Shown: piece after piece, positions 1-7,868 of the stretch
How positions within the stretch are numbered: position 1 is the stretch's first letter
Layout of the letters: every line of letters begins with the position of its first letter
Notes under the pieces: generated by a model
What the model saw: only the letters and a program-made list of their open reading frames with translations
The model's database searches: none
Told to the model about the DNA's origin: nothing
Program-made: the position numbers and the translations under genes
DNA from: Pelagophyceae sp. CCMP2097
Lineage: Eukaryota > Sar > Pelagophyceae
NCBI GenBank assembly: GCA_026770575.1
Contig: MU657164.1
Coordinates: 943,790-962,063, forward strand
Direction of reading: 5' to 3'
DNA: 18,274 bases

Positions 1-61
1 ACTATCATCGGACTATCAAATTCTCTACTTTCGACCGCAGCTGCGCGACGGCGCGGTCGAA

Positions 62-256
62 TTAGACAAAACTGTTTGACCCATGTTGTAGCGGCAGCCT
101 TCCTCTTTCCAACGCCGTATCTAACTCCAACAGAGCCGCGCGCGTCGAGGCTGCAGAAGCACCAATGTCTGTTAATTGCGCTTTTAATAGTCCGGCAAAA
201 AACCCGCCAATGCTTGTACAATTGCATCGGGCAGAATAAACTTTGACTTCGCACAT
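62..256 (-). CDS. hypothetical protein or terminal exon, about 64 aa
   Basis: This is a short minus-strand frame opening at an ATG (254-256) and ending in TAA at 62-64. The frame stays open upstream of the ATG to about 352 without another ATG, so it could also be the last exon of a spliced gene reaching higher coordinates. The product has a small Cys cluster near its start and then a leucine/alanine-rich, probably helical stretch (around LLKAQLTDIG and AALLELDTALERG). I recognise no family. The amphipathic tail looks more protein-like than the GC-driven frames nearby, which is the only reason to list it. It could be a chance frame. Confidence 0.22.
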   Translation of the reverse strand: MCEVKVYSARCNCTSIGGFFAGLLKAQLTDIGASAASTRAALLELDTALERGRLPLQHGSNSFV

Positions 257-540
257 AAAAATATGCAACTTGGGACGTCTTGTCGTGAAAGCTACGGAGC
301 TGGTTTCGGTGCCATCGTACGGCCTCGTGTCTGGTCTCTGCGCAGCCCCCACAAAATTGCTCTAGGGGCACTGCGCGCCTCTACAAGACCACCAAGGCGG
401 CTATGGTCGTAACTCGGTCAAATCGTCGAACGGTATGCACTTTCCTACGGCAGGAGGTGAGGTGAGGGTTGTTATTTATATCCCGGGAAAGAAGTGCAGA
501 CGCGGAGTACACCAAGCTGGCCGCCAGCCCTGATCAGGAG

Positions 541-580
541 CGACGAGTTATGCAACTCGTCGACGAGTTATGCAACTCGT
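541..580. repeat. perfect 20-bp tandem duplication
   Basis: The unit CGACGAGTTATGCAACTCGT occurs twice back to back (541-560 and 561-580) with no mismatch. Each unit is itself an imperfect palindrome (ACGAGTT..AACTCGT). The perfect identity suggests a recent slippage or duplication event. No gene can be assigned to the surrounding 360-930 interval. Confidence 0.9.
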
Positions 581-933
581 GCGACTCACTGGATGGAATC
601 CCGGTCTGTTTTAAACAGCACCAATGTCAGCCGGCTGGTGTATTCTTCCGGCGGCTCATTTCGAGGGCGGGCGGGCCTTATATTCGCACGCCGAGGGGTT
701 TGATCGTGGGCTAGGCATACCAGCATAGTGTGGGCCGGCGGACGGCGTGGCCGATGTTTGGTGTGTTTTGGGTCGGCGCGGGGCGGGTGTGGATGCCGTG
801 GTGGCTCGATGTAGTCGGGGTGGTCGGACTGCAGCGCGTCGCAGTCGAGGGTGATGTAGGTGGTGTAGAGCGGCGACGGGTGCCCCGGATGTAGAGGGGC
901 AAGGCCGCGTCAACCGTTCGGGTCCAGACGGTG

Positions 934-1033
934 CACGTCGAGGCCGAGCACCGGGTCCGCCACGACGCCGTCGGGCGGCATGGGCAAGAGCGAGTCCAGG
1001 CGGGAGCACATCGAGGCCGAGCGCCGGGTCCGC
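934..1033 (+). repeat. two copies of a 27-bp GC-rich motif, with a third inverted at 2449-2475
   Basis: Copies at 934-960 and 1007-1033 share the core TCGAGGCCGAGC followed by CCGGGTCCGC. The first is followed by CACGACGCCGTCGGGCGG, and the same extended block occurs in reverse complement at 2431-2475, at the upstream edge of the Kelch relic. On one strand the block reads as HVEAEHRVRHDAVGR-like, on the other as PPDGVVADPVLGLDV-like. Both frames are broken nearby, so I cannot tell which, if either, was coding. The rest of 580-1320 holds only low-complexity GC-rich frames with no recognisable gene. Confidence 0.6.
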
Positions 1034-1325
1034 GCTGCGCCGGGCGCCTAAGCCGCTGCGGCGGTGAGGTAAAACGGCTGCAGGGAAAGGACAAAACCGC
1101 TCCAGCCCTGGGGCCACGGGAGAGTTCGGGGTTTCGGGACTGCCCGGAGCACGTGCGCCTGGCTCCGGTGAACGAGACCGCGAGGTGCGTCCGCGCTCAG
1201 GAGGCCGAGGTGCGGCGCTTGAGGTTAGAACAGTCATCGTTCCTTCGAACACGAGTCGAAAGGAGGTAGCCACGGGCCTCCTCTAGCCGGACGCGACCGA
1301 AAATGCATACCGTTCCGACATTGCT

Positions 1326-1352
1326 TGCTTAAGATCCACCCTGGGTGGGGCT
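1326..1352 (+). repeat. solitary arm of a dispersed inverted-repeat element
   Basis: A 27-bp sequence built around the palindrome CCACCCTGGGTGG, flanked by TGCTTAAGAT and GGCT, closely matches the right arm of the inverted-repeat element at 14283-14309. No matching left arm is visible within several hundred bases, so this copy looks solitary or decayed. The 1350-1600 interval after it holds no recognisable gene. Confidence 0.6.
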
Positions 1353-1617
1353 GACCCAATAGGGTATAACCGGCTAATCGGTTCCAAAGTCAGGCTCCCG
1401 GTCCAAAAGGCCCGGGTGCCATGCCTGCGGGAGTGGTTTGTGCGCTTTGCGCTTGACCCCCTCATGCAAGTACGGGCCGCTAGACACTTTAGCTCTTTGG
1501 TCGTGTTCGTCGGGGTAGCCTTACATTTTATCAAGAGACTTGTCATTCCCGAATTTCCCGTGTGGGTGCTTCGTATAATAACAGCCTGTTCATGGTACCG
1601 ATTTTCTCTTGGAGATT

Positions 1618-1760
1618 GGGTGGTGGGGTGGGTGGGGGGGTCGCCAGACCCCCCCGTGTCGAGCGAGCCGCCGTGGGTGGTTGGGGGGGGGGGTTGCCAG
1701 ACCCCCCGTGTCGAGCGAGGAGGCGCTGTGGGGGGGTCCCGAGACCACGAAGGAGGGTCC
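1618..1760 (+). repeat. G-run-rich direct repeat (potential G-quadruplex tract)
   Basis: The tract has many runs of four or more G or C, including runs of seven and eleven. Within it the segment GCCAGACCCCCC(C)GTGTCG plus AGCGAG occurs twice, at 1643-1667 and 1696-1719, differing by one C. A second pair, GGGTCCCGAGACCA, follows at about 1734-1769. Similar G-runs recur at 1937-1958 and 2109-2130. Overlapping frames on both strands encode only Gly/Pro/Arg low complexity and are not believable proteins. The spacing of the G-runs would permit G-quadruplex formation, which is an inference. Confidence 0.6.
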
Positions 1761-1850
1761 CGAGACCAGCCCAATCACGGAGCTCGACCTTCACATCCGC
1801 AATTTGCGGCGCACCTCGAGCGAGAGTAGCGCCGGGTCCGAGAATTACTC

Positions 1851-1869
1851 GGAAATGTCCGACATTTCC
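1851..1869. repeat. 19-bp palindrome
   Basis: GGAAATGTC and GACATTTCC are perfect inverted 9-bp arms around a single C. It sits alone between the two G-rich tracts, and no gene is evident from 1770 to 2140. It may be a protein-binding site or chance. Confidence 0.5.
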
Positions 1870-2144
1870 CTCATTTTCGCGCTAATACCCAAGCATACCC
1901 GAGTTTACCCGGCGCGTCCTGACACAGCCTTCCGCAGGTGGGTGGGGGTGGTGGGGGGGTGTGATAACCACTTGATCCAAGAGGCAGCCGAGACTGCAAT
2001 CAAGGAGCGGCTGTTGACATGAATATAAGACACCGTCTGTCACTGACGTTTGCCCTGGCAAAAGAGGGGGGGTCGGCCGACCACCCCCGTCACAGCGATG
2101 CGCCCTGAGTGGGTGGGGGGAGGGGGGGGGGTCGCCGTGGTCGG

Positions 2145-2487
2145 GCCCGGCCCAAAGGCCATTTTGACTGAGGATGTTGGAACTCGACGCTTGAGAAGTG
2201 CCATCCTGGCTGCCAGCGATGAGGATCCAGCGAGTGTCGAGCGCCACGGCGGCCGCATCGTGCCAAGAGCAAGTCCGGCCCCGTTACTTAAATACTAGAG
2301 GATCAAAGTGCAACTGCGGCCCCGGCGGGAACGTGAGTCTAGAGAGTTGGAGGATCTCCGTCGTGCTAAACGGAGCACCATCGTAGCCGCCCACCATGAG
2401 CACGCGGTCCTTGTCGATCGTCGCTCGTGTCCGCCCGACGGCATCGCGGCGGACCCGGCGCTCGGCCTCGACGTACATCATGATCAT
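2145..2487 (-). pseudogene. Kelch-repeat relic (two blades, stop and frameshift)
   Basis: The minus-strand frame from 2487 carries one good Kelch motif: DKDRVLMVGGYDG, then STTEIL, then LTFPPGPQL. This is the GG...TE...GP pattern of a Kelch blade. The frame meets TAA at 2284-2286 and continues in the same frame into a second blade, AAAVALDTRWILIAGSQDG. That blade then needs a one-base shift to read the expected MAFGPGPTT near 2150. Kelch blades normally come in sets of five to seven forming a beta-propeller, so two broken blades are a remnant. No BTB domain or start is attached. A short intron covering the TAA is a less likely alternative. Confidence 0.6.
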
Positions 2488-2534
2488 GATTGAATGCGGC
2501 GGTCACCTACAGCCTCTCAAGCTCATGCTGTCAG

Positions 2535-2617
2535 CCGTGAGGAGCACCCGGACCGTGAGGAACACTCGGTCTGCGAGCACCCGGACCGGACCGTCAGGAA
2601 CACCCGGACCGTCAAGC
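2535..2617 (+). repeat. degenerate GGAACACCCGGACCGT repeat, copy 1
   Basis: About four imperfect units of the type (A/G)GGA(A/G)CACCCGGACCGTC/GA lie head to tail. A longer array of the same unit occurs at 11911-12099. I see no protein-like frame across it. Between here and the WD40 gene (2820-3270) I see only GC-rich sequence with no supportable gene. Confidence 0.6.
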
Positions 2618-2725
2618 ATGCTCCCTTTGGTCGCAGACTGCCAGCCCTTTGGTCGCAGATTTCCATAGTGTCGCAGATTGCACGAGTCTCCAGTCCTTTG
2701 CCGAAGACGCTTGGGGTCGATAGCG

Positions 2726-2812
2726 CCTTTTCGTAGTAGGGGCCTCGCGGTGTCCGTAGAATCTCAATCTATGGGCTCCCGCGCCCTGGTCTGTAGAATC
2801 TTTATCTCGACG
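2726..2812 (+). repeat. dispersed repeat with GTAGAATC motifs, copy 1
   Basis: The segment has CCTTTTC, then GGGGCCTCGCGGT, then CCGTAGAATCTCAATCTAT, and further on GGTCTGTAGAATC. The same ordered motifs occur at 14390-14484, including a doubled GGGGCCTCG and doubled GTAGAATC. The match is good enough to indicate common origin but the element has no recognisable ends. Confidence 0.55.
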
Positions 2813-3274
2813 CGAAGCCAAATATCGTGTCGTACAGGCCGTCGTCTGCACATATAGCGGTTGTCGTGTCTAAGCAACCCAAGCGAGGCACCACCGAATG
2901 CGTTCTGATAACGCACCAAGCATACATCACGACGCCTGCACGCACATTGATGGGCGGAGGATTCGGATCGGCTCGGCGGCCGTAGCGTCGAGCCGTCGTC
3001 GGCGTGACGGCGCCACGCGGCCGACGAGGGGCCGCTCCCCCGGGACCGGCCTGCGAGCCCCCACCCCGGCGGCCGCTCTCCGATGCGCTGTTTCGAGTTA
3101 CACAGCCCCGGCGGCCCCGCGGTGACGGCGCGCGGGTGGATGGATTTTTCTTAAGAACATGTAAAATTGTGCCTCATCCGCGGCATCGGGCTGCCGCAGA
3201 TCTGCCTGCGGGCGTTATCGCCGCTGCGGCGCCGCCGGCGCGTGGTCAACGTAGGTGCAGAGGCGTGCCCGACG

Positions 3275-4369
3275 TTAGGGCGCGACGTGCCAGAGCTGCG
3301 CCGTCCCGTCTTCGCCCCCCGCCACGATGCGCTCGCCGTCGGGCGAGAATGTGCAGCTCATGACGAAGCCCCCGGTGTGCCCCTCGAGCGTCGCCTGCAG
3401 CGCGCCTGTCTTGGCGTCCCAGAGCCGCACCTTTCCATCGTAGCTCGCCGTGACGATGCGCCCGCTGTCGGGCGAGAACGCGCAGCTCGTGACGGGGCCG
3501 GTGTGCTCCTCAAGCGTCACCAGCAGCGCGCCCGTCTCGGCGTCCCGGAGCTTCGCCGTCGTGTCCAGGCTCCCCGTCACGATGCGCTCGCCGTTGGGCG
3601 AGAACGCACAGCTGACGATGGGGCCAGTGTGCCCCCTGAGCGCCGTCTGCAGCGCGCCCGTCTCGGCGTCCCAGAGCCGCGCCGTCCCGTCCTCGCTCGC
3701 CGTCACAATGCGCTCGCCGTTGGGCGAGAACGCGCAGCTCAGGACCGTAACATGCCCCTCGAGCGTCGCCTGCGGCGTGCCCGTCTCGGCGTCCCAAAGC
3801 CGCGCCGTCTTGTCGCTGCTCGCCGTCACGATGCGCAAGCCGTTGGGCGAGATCGCGCAGCTCCAAACTTCGCCTATGTGCCCTTCGAGCGTCACCAGCA
3901 GCGCGCCCGTCTCGGCGTCCCAGAGCCGCGCCGTCTTGTCGCGGCTCGCCGTCACGACGCGTTTGCCGTCGGGCGAGAGCGCGCAGCTCCTGACGCCGTC
4001 GGTGTGCCCCTCGAGCTTCAGGAGCAGCGCGCCCGTCTCGGCGTCCCAGAGCCGCGCCTTGTTGCCGCTCGCTGTCACGATGCGCGTGCCGTCGGGCGAG
4101 AACGCGCAGCTCAAGACGGTGCTGCTGGTGTGCTCCTTGAGGATTGCGGTGCCCTTCAAAATCCGGTTCTTCCAGACGAGCTTGCGCAGGGCCAGCACGA
4201 CGGCGCGCGCGTCTCGGGCGACGTGCTTCGTGATAAGGATGCCGTTGGGCGAGGCCGCCAGCCGCAGGATGGGCACGAGCAGGTCGCGCTGCTCAAACAC
4301 GCGGAGTGCGAGCGCGGCAGCGGTGGTGCGCGATCGGGCGCGCCGCGCGGCCCTGGTGTCGGCCGGCAT
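3275..4369 (-). CDS. WD40-repeat beta-propeller protein (intact paralogue)
   Basis: This is an uninterrupted 364-residue frame made of a helical N-terminal region of about 85 residues followed by seven WD40 units of about 42 residues. Each unit follows the pattern SCAFSPDG.RIVTAS.D.TARLWDAETGALL.TLEGH, and the set ends in QLWHVAP and a stop. Seven units are enough for one closed propeller, normally a protein-protein interaction platform; the partner is unknown. The N-terminal helix (ALALRVFEQRDLLVPILR) is conserved in the neighbouring paralogue and loosely recalls an F-box helix, but I would not call it one. The ATG at 4367-4369 is chosen because the paralogue has an equivalent ATG. The frame remains open to an ATG at 4816, so a 150-residue longer start is possible. 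DNA identity between units is high, suggesting homogenisation. Confidence 0.82.
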   Translation of the reverse strand: MPADTRAARRARSRTTAAALALRVFEQRDLLVPILRLAASPNGILITKHVARDARAVVLALRKLVWKNRILKGTAILKEHTSSTVLSCAFSPDGTRIVTASGNKARLWDAETGALLLKLEGHTDGVRSCALSPDGKRVVTASRDKTARLWDAETGALLVTLEGHIGEVWSCAISPNGLRIVTASSDKTARLWDAETGTPQATLEGHVTVLSCAFSPNGERIVTASEDGTARLWDAETGALQTALRGHTGPIVSCAFSPNGERIVTGSLDTTAKLRDAETGALLVTLEEHTGPVTSCAFSPDSGRIVTASYDGKVRLWDAKTGALQATLEGHTGGFVMSCTFSPDGERIVAGGEDGTAQLWHVAP

Positions 4370-4513
4370 GCCACCCGAGCGGACCCGGGGGCGCGGCCGG
4401 GGCTCCGAGGCCCCTCGAAAGCGCGACAGGCGAGAAGCCGCTGCGACGCGCCCGCCGGGGACTTCAAGATGGCGCGACGTCAATCCTTTTTTTTCAAAGC
4501 GGACTCGGATTTC

Positions 4514-4768
4514 GAATTCGGGCGGATGCATGCTGTGCACGGTTGCGGGTCTCCTGACAGTGGGCGGCGTCCAGCGCGGCGCGGCCTGTGGCGACGTCCA
4601 TGGGCGCATCCCGGCGGGTGCCGAAAGGAGCACGCCTGCTTCGTCGAGAGACACTTTCGAGAGACGTGCGAAGTGCGCCTCGAGTCTTCGGCACCTCCGA
4701 GTCGCGCGAAGACATGAGCCACCGTCGAGCTGCGTCCAAGGAATCAGGTAACGGGGTGGCGAGGCGAG
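4514..4768 (-). repeat. duplicated WD40 5'-flank segment, copy A
   Basis: About 255 bp directly upstream of the intact WD40 gene are strongly similar to 7893-8144. Shared landmarks are GAATTCGGGC at one end, GGTTGCGGGTCTCCTGACAG, CGCGAAGACATGAGCCAC, and GTCCAAGGAATCAGGT at the other. In copy A the segment is contiguous with the proximal flank of the gene (4370-4513). It is best read as 5' untranslated or promoter DNA duplicated with the gene. Some protein-level similarity exists in shifting frames, so a former coding extension cannot be excluded. Confidence 0.8.
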
Positions 4769-4877
4769 CGCAAGTACCCTTGATTCCAAGGGCTTTAAAA
4801 GGGCTTCGCAGAGCATTGCACGAAAGACGCCTTTTTTACTCGAAAACTTCGAGGCCGGCGTGCGCCGACCCGCGGAG

Positions 4878-6212
4878 TCACCCGCGGCGCTCGAGGGCGA
4901 CGTCCCAGAGCCGCGCCGTCTTGTCGCCGTGGCCGCTCCCCGTCACGACGCGCTCGCCGTCGGGCGAGAACGCGCAACTCAAGACGTGGCCGGTGTGCCC
5001 CTCGAGCGTCACCTGCAGAGCACCTGTCTCAGCGTCCCAGAGCCGCGCCGTCTTGTCGCCGCTCGCCGTCAAAACGCGCGCGCCGTCGTGCGAGAACACG
5101 CAGCTCATGATATAGCCGGTGTGCCTCTCGAGCGTCGTCTGTAGCGTGCCCGTCTCGGCGTCCCAGAGCCGCGCAATCCTGTCGTAGCTCGCCGTCGCGA
5201 CGCGCTTGCCGTCGGACGAGAACGCACAGCTGTTGACGAAGCCGGTGTGTCCCTCGAGCGTCGTCTGCAGCGCGCCTGTCTCAGCGTCCCAGAGCCGCGC
5301 CGTCTTGTCGCGGCTCGCCGTCACGACGCGTTTGCCTTCGGGCGAGAACGCGCAGCTGTTGACGAAGCCGGCGTGCCCCTCGAGCGTCACCAGCAGCGCG
5401 CCCGTCTCAGCGTCCCAGAGCTTCGTCTTCTTGTCGTAGCTCGCCGTCACGATGCGCGTGCCGTCTGGCGAGAACGCGCAGCCCGTGAGGCAGTTGCGGT
5501 GCCCCTCGAGCGTCACCAGCAGCGCGCCCGTCTCGGTGTCCCAGAGCTCCGCCGTCCTGTCGCTGCTCGCCGTCACGATGCGCCTGCTGTTGGGCTAGAA
5601 CGCGCAACTCCAGACGGGACCGGTGTGCCACTCTAGCGTCGTCAGCAGCTCGCCCGTCTCGGCGTCCCAGAGCCGCGCAGTCCTGTCGTGGCTGGCTGTC
5701 ACGATGCGCTTGCCGTCGGGCGAGATAGCGCAGCTGTTGACGTTGCCGATGTGCCCCTCAAGAATCGGCAGCAGCACGCCCGTCTCGGCGTCCCAGAGCC
5801 GCGCCTTGTTGCCGCTCGCCATCACGATGCGCTTGCCGTCGGGCGAGAACGCGCAGCTCCAGACGAGTTCGGTGTGCCCATCAAGCGTCGTCTGCAGCGC
5901 GCCCGTCTCGGCGTTCCACAGCCGCGCCTTTGCGTCGCAGCATGCCGTGACGATGCCGTCGTGCCCCTCGAGGATGGCGGTGCCCTTCAGAATCCGGTCC
6001 TGCCAGACGAGCTTGCGCAGGGCCAGCACCACGGCGCGCGCGTCGCGAGCGACATGCTTCGTGACTCCGAGTCGTCCGAGGAGGCCGTTCGGTGGGGACA
6101 CCATCCGCAGGATGGGCGTGAGCAGATCGCGCTGCTCAAACACGCGCAGTGCGAGCGCGGCGGCGCCGTCGCGCGACCGGGCGCGCCGCGAGGCCCCGGT
6201 GGCGGCCGGCAT
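4878..6212 (-). pseudogene. WD40-repeat protein, tandem paralogue with in-frame stop
   Basis: The frame starts at the ATG 6210-6212, aligned with the start of the neighbouring WD40 gene. It carries the same N-terminal helix (ALALRVFEQRDLL) and THxARDARAVVLALRKLVW-type segment, then nine WD units, the first shortened by loss of its SCAFSPDG.RIV half. Unit four reads SCAF, TAG, PNSRRIVTASSD: a serine codon has become TAG at 5595-5597 by a TCG-to-TAG type change. The frame is otherwise continuous to the stop at 4878-4880, giving about 443 codons. The first 205 codons alone would make three and a half blades and probably no stable propeller. Its 5' flank is also split by an inserted element. A young pseudogene is most likely; stop readthrough or a sequencing error are the alternatives. 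Confidence 0.8.
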
Positions 6213-6332
6213 GCCCGTCGCGCGGACCCGAGGGCGCGCCCGGGGCTCCGTGGCCCCTCGAAGCAGAGAAGCCGCTGCGCGCGACGCGACGCTCCGACGC
6301 CACGAATCTTTCTCGAGTGGACTCGGAACAAA

Positions 6333-6340
6333 TTCGGAAC
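6333..6340. repeat. 8-bp target-site duplication, left
   Basis: TTCGGAAC lies directly before the left terminal inverted repeat of the inserted element. An identical octamer follows the right terminal repeat at 7880-7887. Confidence 0.75.
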
Positions 6341-6532
6341 CTGGGTCGCCGCGCAGTCTATGGGCTTATGGGGTCCAGCCGACCCAATATGGGGTATGGA
6401 GCCCCATATGGGGCCCCATATTGGGTCCCATGGGGCGGCGGGGTTCCAGCCGGCGCGCGTCGCCGGCCACGTGCCGGCCGGACCCTGACGCCCAACCTTT
6501 TCCGCCGCGCCGGCCCAAGTCTCCACGTGTCG
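6341..6532 (+). repeat. subterminal direct repeat, copy 1
   Basis: The 192-bp copy begins with the element's terminal CTGGGTCGCCG and ends in CTCCACGTGTCG. It contains nested palindromes around CCCATATGGGGCCCCATA and a CACGTG core within CCGGCCACGTGCCGGCC. Copy 2 at 6627-6819 is nearly identical in the same direction. Confidence 0.85.
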
Positions 6533-6614
6533 AGTACTCGAGGTCCGTCGCGCTCAGCGCACCGACGGGCCGGCGAGACAAGTCCATCTCATCGACCTCG
6601 TCCACGTCGGCCAT
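6366..6614 (-). CDS. hypothetical short ORF inside the inserted element
   Basis: The frame opens at an ATG at 6612-6614 with an acidic N-terminus (MADVDEVDEMDLSRR). The first 30 or so residues come from the unique 94-bp spacer between the two direct repeats. The remainder runs into copy 1 of the palindromic repeat, giving Gly/Pro/Trp-rich sequence without a recognisable domain, and stops at 6366. A CACGTGG/GTGGAG stretch near the end of the spacer could act as a splice donor, so the spacer may be a first exon. No family is recognised and the coding status is doubtful. Confidence 0.2.
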   Translation of the reverse strand: MADVDEVDEMDLSRRPVGALSATDLEYSTRGDLGRRGGKGWASGSGRHVAGDARRLEPRRPMGPNMGPHMGLHTPYWVGWTP

Positions 6615-6626
6615 GCCAGTGCCAGT

Positions 6627-6819
6627 CTGGGTCGCCGCGCAGTCTATGGGCTTATGGGGTCCAGCCAACCCAATATTGGGTATGGGGCCCCATATGGGGC
6701 CCCATATTGGGTCCCATGGGGCGGCGGGGTTCCAGCCGGCGCGCGTCGCCGGCCACGTGCCGGCCGGACCCTGCGGCCCAAACTTTTCCGCCGCGCCGTT
6801 CTCCAAGCTCCACGTGTCG
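6627..6819 (+). repeat. subterminal direct repeat, copy 2
   Basis: This copy matches 6341-6532 over about 190 bp with only scattered differences, again starting CTGGGTCGCCG. The two copies are separated by 94 bp of unique DNA. The internal copy of the terminal sequence suggests a nested or partially duplicated element end. Confidence 0.85.
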
Positions 6820-6987
6820 CTAAATTACGCCTCAACGCTCAATCAAATCCATACAGAGTTGATTCGAGGTGGTACCCTCACGCGCGCGCCACGGATTAGC
6901 GGGCCATGCATGCTGCAAAAAATACTGAAAGGAGGCGCCAAGTTGTGGTTAGCTGCGTGTAGAGAGAAATGGTAATGTTAGCACCAC

Positions 6988-7296
6988 TTAAACGTCGTCG
7001 TCCGCCTCGTTCTCGTCGTCGTCCATGGCCTCGGGCTCCGTGGGCTCGTCGTCTTCGTCGTCGTCGGCGTCCAGGTCCGCGTCGGGGGCGCCGAACAGGT
7101 CCTCGTCGGCGTCCTCGGTCTCATCGATGAAGACGCTGCGTGGCGCGTCGGCGGCCTCGCCGTCGGACTCGGACTCGCCGCCGTGCCGGCTGCTCGGCTC
7201 CTCGCACGGCGGCTCGGCGATGCAGCACTCGACGTCCCACTCACTGCACGACGCCGTCAGCGTTTCGTTAACGGAAACTACTCGCCGAAATTCCAC
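6988..7296 (-). CDS. acidic protein, probable 3' exon, within the inserted element
   Basis: This minus-strand frame of about 102 residues ends at 6988. Its C-terminal half is extremely acidic, with runs such as DETEDADEDLFG, DADDDEDDE and MDDDENEADDD. The N-terminal half has four Cys (CSEW, ECC, PPCEEP) and a Ser/Glu stretch. Mixed Asp and Glu codons and Pro spacing look like a genuine acidic tail, of the sort seen in nuclear or chaperone-like proteins, rather than a trinucleotide repeat. The frame has no upstream ATG before the Cys region (7294-7296 is GTG), so this is likely a terminal exon or a captured fragment. Its position inside the insertion suggests cargo. The opposite strand has a serine-rich ATG frame at 7025-7345 that I consider its shadow. 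Confidence 0.42.
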   Translation of the reverse strand: MEFRRVVSVNETLTASCSEWDVECCIAEPPCEEPSSRHGGESESDGEAADAPRSVFIDETEDADEDLFGAPDADLDADDDEDDEPTEPEAMDDDENEADDDV

Positions 7297-7462
7297 AGTG
7301 CCAGTGCACAGGCCGAAAAAATACGGGATTAGGAGAGGCCAATAGCGGCAATTTTGGAGTTTATTAAATCTAAAATGGGGCCTTAAAGTCCACCTTGAAG
7401 GGGGAAAATCCGGAAATATAGTGGAAACAGACTAAATGATTTCCGGTGATGGCAGGAGGCGC

Positions 7463-7539
7463 AAAGTGCGTGCCCTCGGAAGCGGTATCCATTCGTACCT
7501 ATGTTGAGCGTGGATACCGCTTCCGAGGGCACACACTTT
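7463..7539. repeat. long hairpin: 29-bp stem, 19-nt loop
   Basis: Arms at 7463-7491 and 7511-7539 are inverted repeats with a single mismatch at 29 positions. The core is TGCCCTCGGAAGCGGTATCC and its complement, and the loop at 7492-7510 is AT-rich relative to its surroundings. If transcribed from the minus strand the mismatch becomes a G:U pair, so the RNA stem would be fully paired. The size and shape resemble a small-RNA precursor or a foldback repeat. No promoter or mature product can be seen. Confidence 0.75.
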
Positions 7540-7786
7540 GGCCACTGGGGCGAAGTTGGAGGGCATCCAGAGCCCGAAAAGGGAGGAGTGATGATCGCAG
7601 CTCCACTCATCGGCCTGGAGCCAAGATTGATATGGCCGTGAGAGCGACGCGCGGTGATGACGCCGCCAAAAGCAAACACCCAGACTCGCCATGTAGGCTC
7701 GACACGAGCCTGCTCCAAGCTGCTCAAGTAATCTGGGAAAACCCCTCTAATATCAGGAGCTCTGTCTCCCTTTTCAGCCTGTGGTG

Positions 7787-7868
7787 TATTCCGTATGGGG
7801 CCCCACGGGGCCGTATGGGGTCCAACCTGCCCAATATGGGCTTATGGGGCCCAATATGGGGCCCCATA
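7787..7868. repeat. right subterminal palindrome cluster of the inserted element
   Basis: The cluster repeats GTATGGGGCCCCA, CCCAATATGGG and TATGGGGCCCCATAC in alternating orientation and runs into the right terminal CGGCGACCCAG. The same words in the other orientation make up the left subterminal repeats. This supports one element with related ends. Confidence 0.75.

Noticed and set aside
656..1273. A 205-codon minus-strand frame
   Set aside because: It is Pro/Arg/Ala low complexity with no domain. A fragment in another frame (PPDGVVADPVLGLDVH) looks more protein-like but meets TGA at once. Neither can be supported.
3167..4717. A 516-codon open frame on the plus strand opposite the WD40 gene
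   Set aside because: It repeats with the same 126-bp period as the WD units and encodes Arg/Ala/Val-rich text with no domain. It is the antisense shadow of high-GC WD codons. The same holds for 3450-4751 and 5623-6975.
6619..7306. GTGCCAGT at 6619-6626 and 7299-7306, suggesting a second nested 8-bp target duplication starting at the internal terminus (6627)
   Set aside because: The sequence just before 7299 is not the expected CGGCGACCCAG end, and a chance octamer match within about 700 bp is not rare enough.
7025..7345. A Ser-rich plus-strand ATG frame
   Set aside because: The serine run is the antisense of the Asp/Glu tail on the minus strand, whose mixed acidic codons look more natural.
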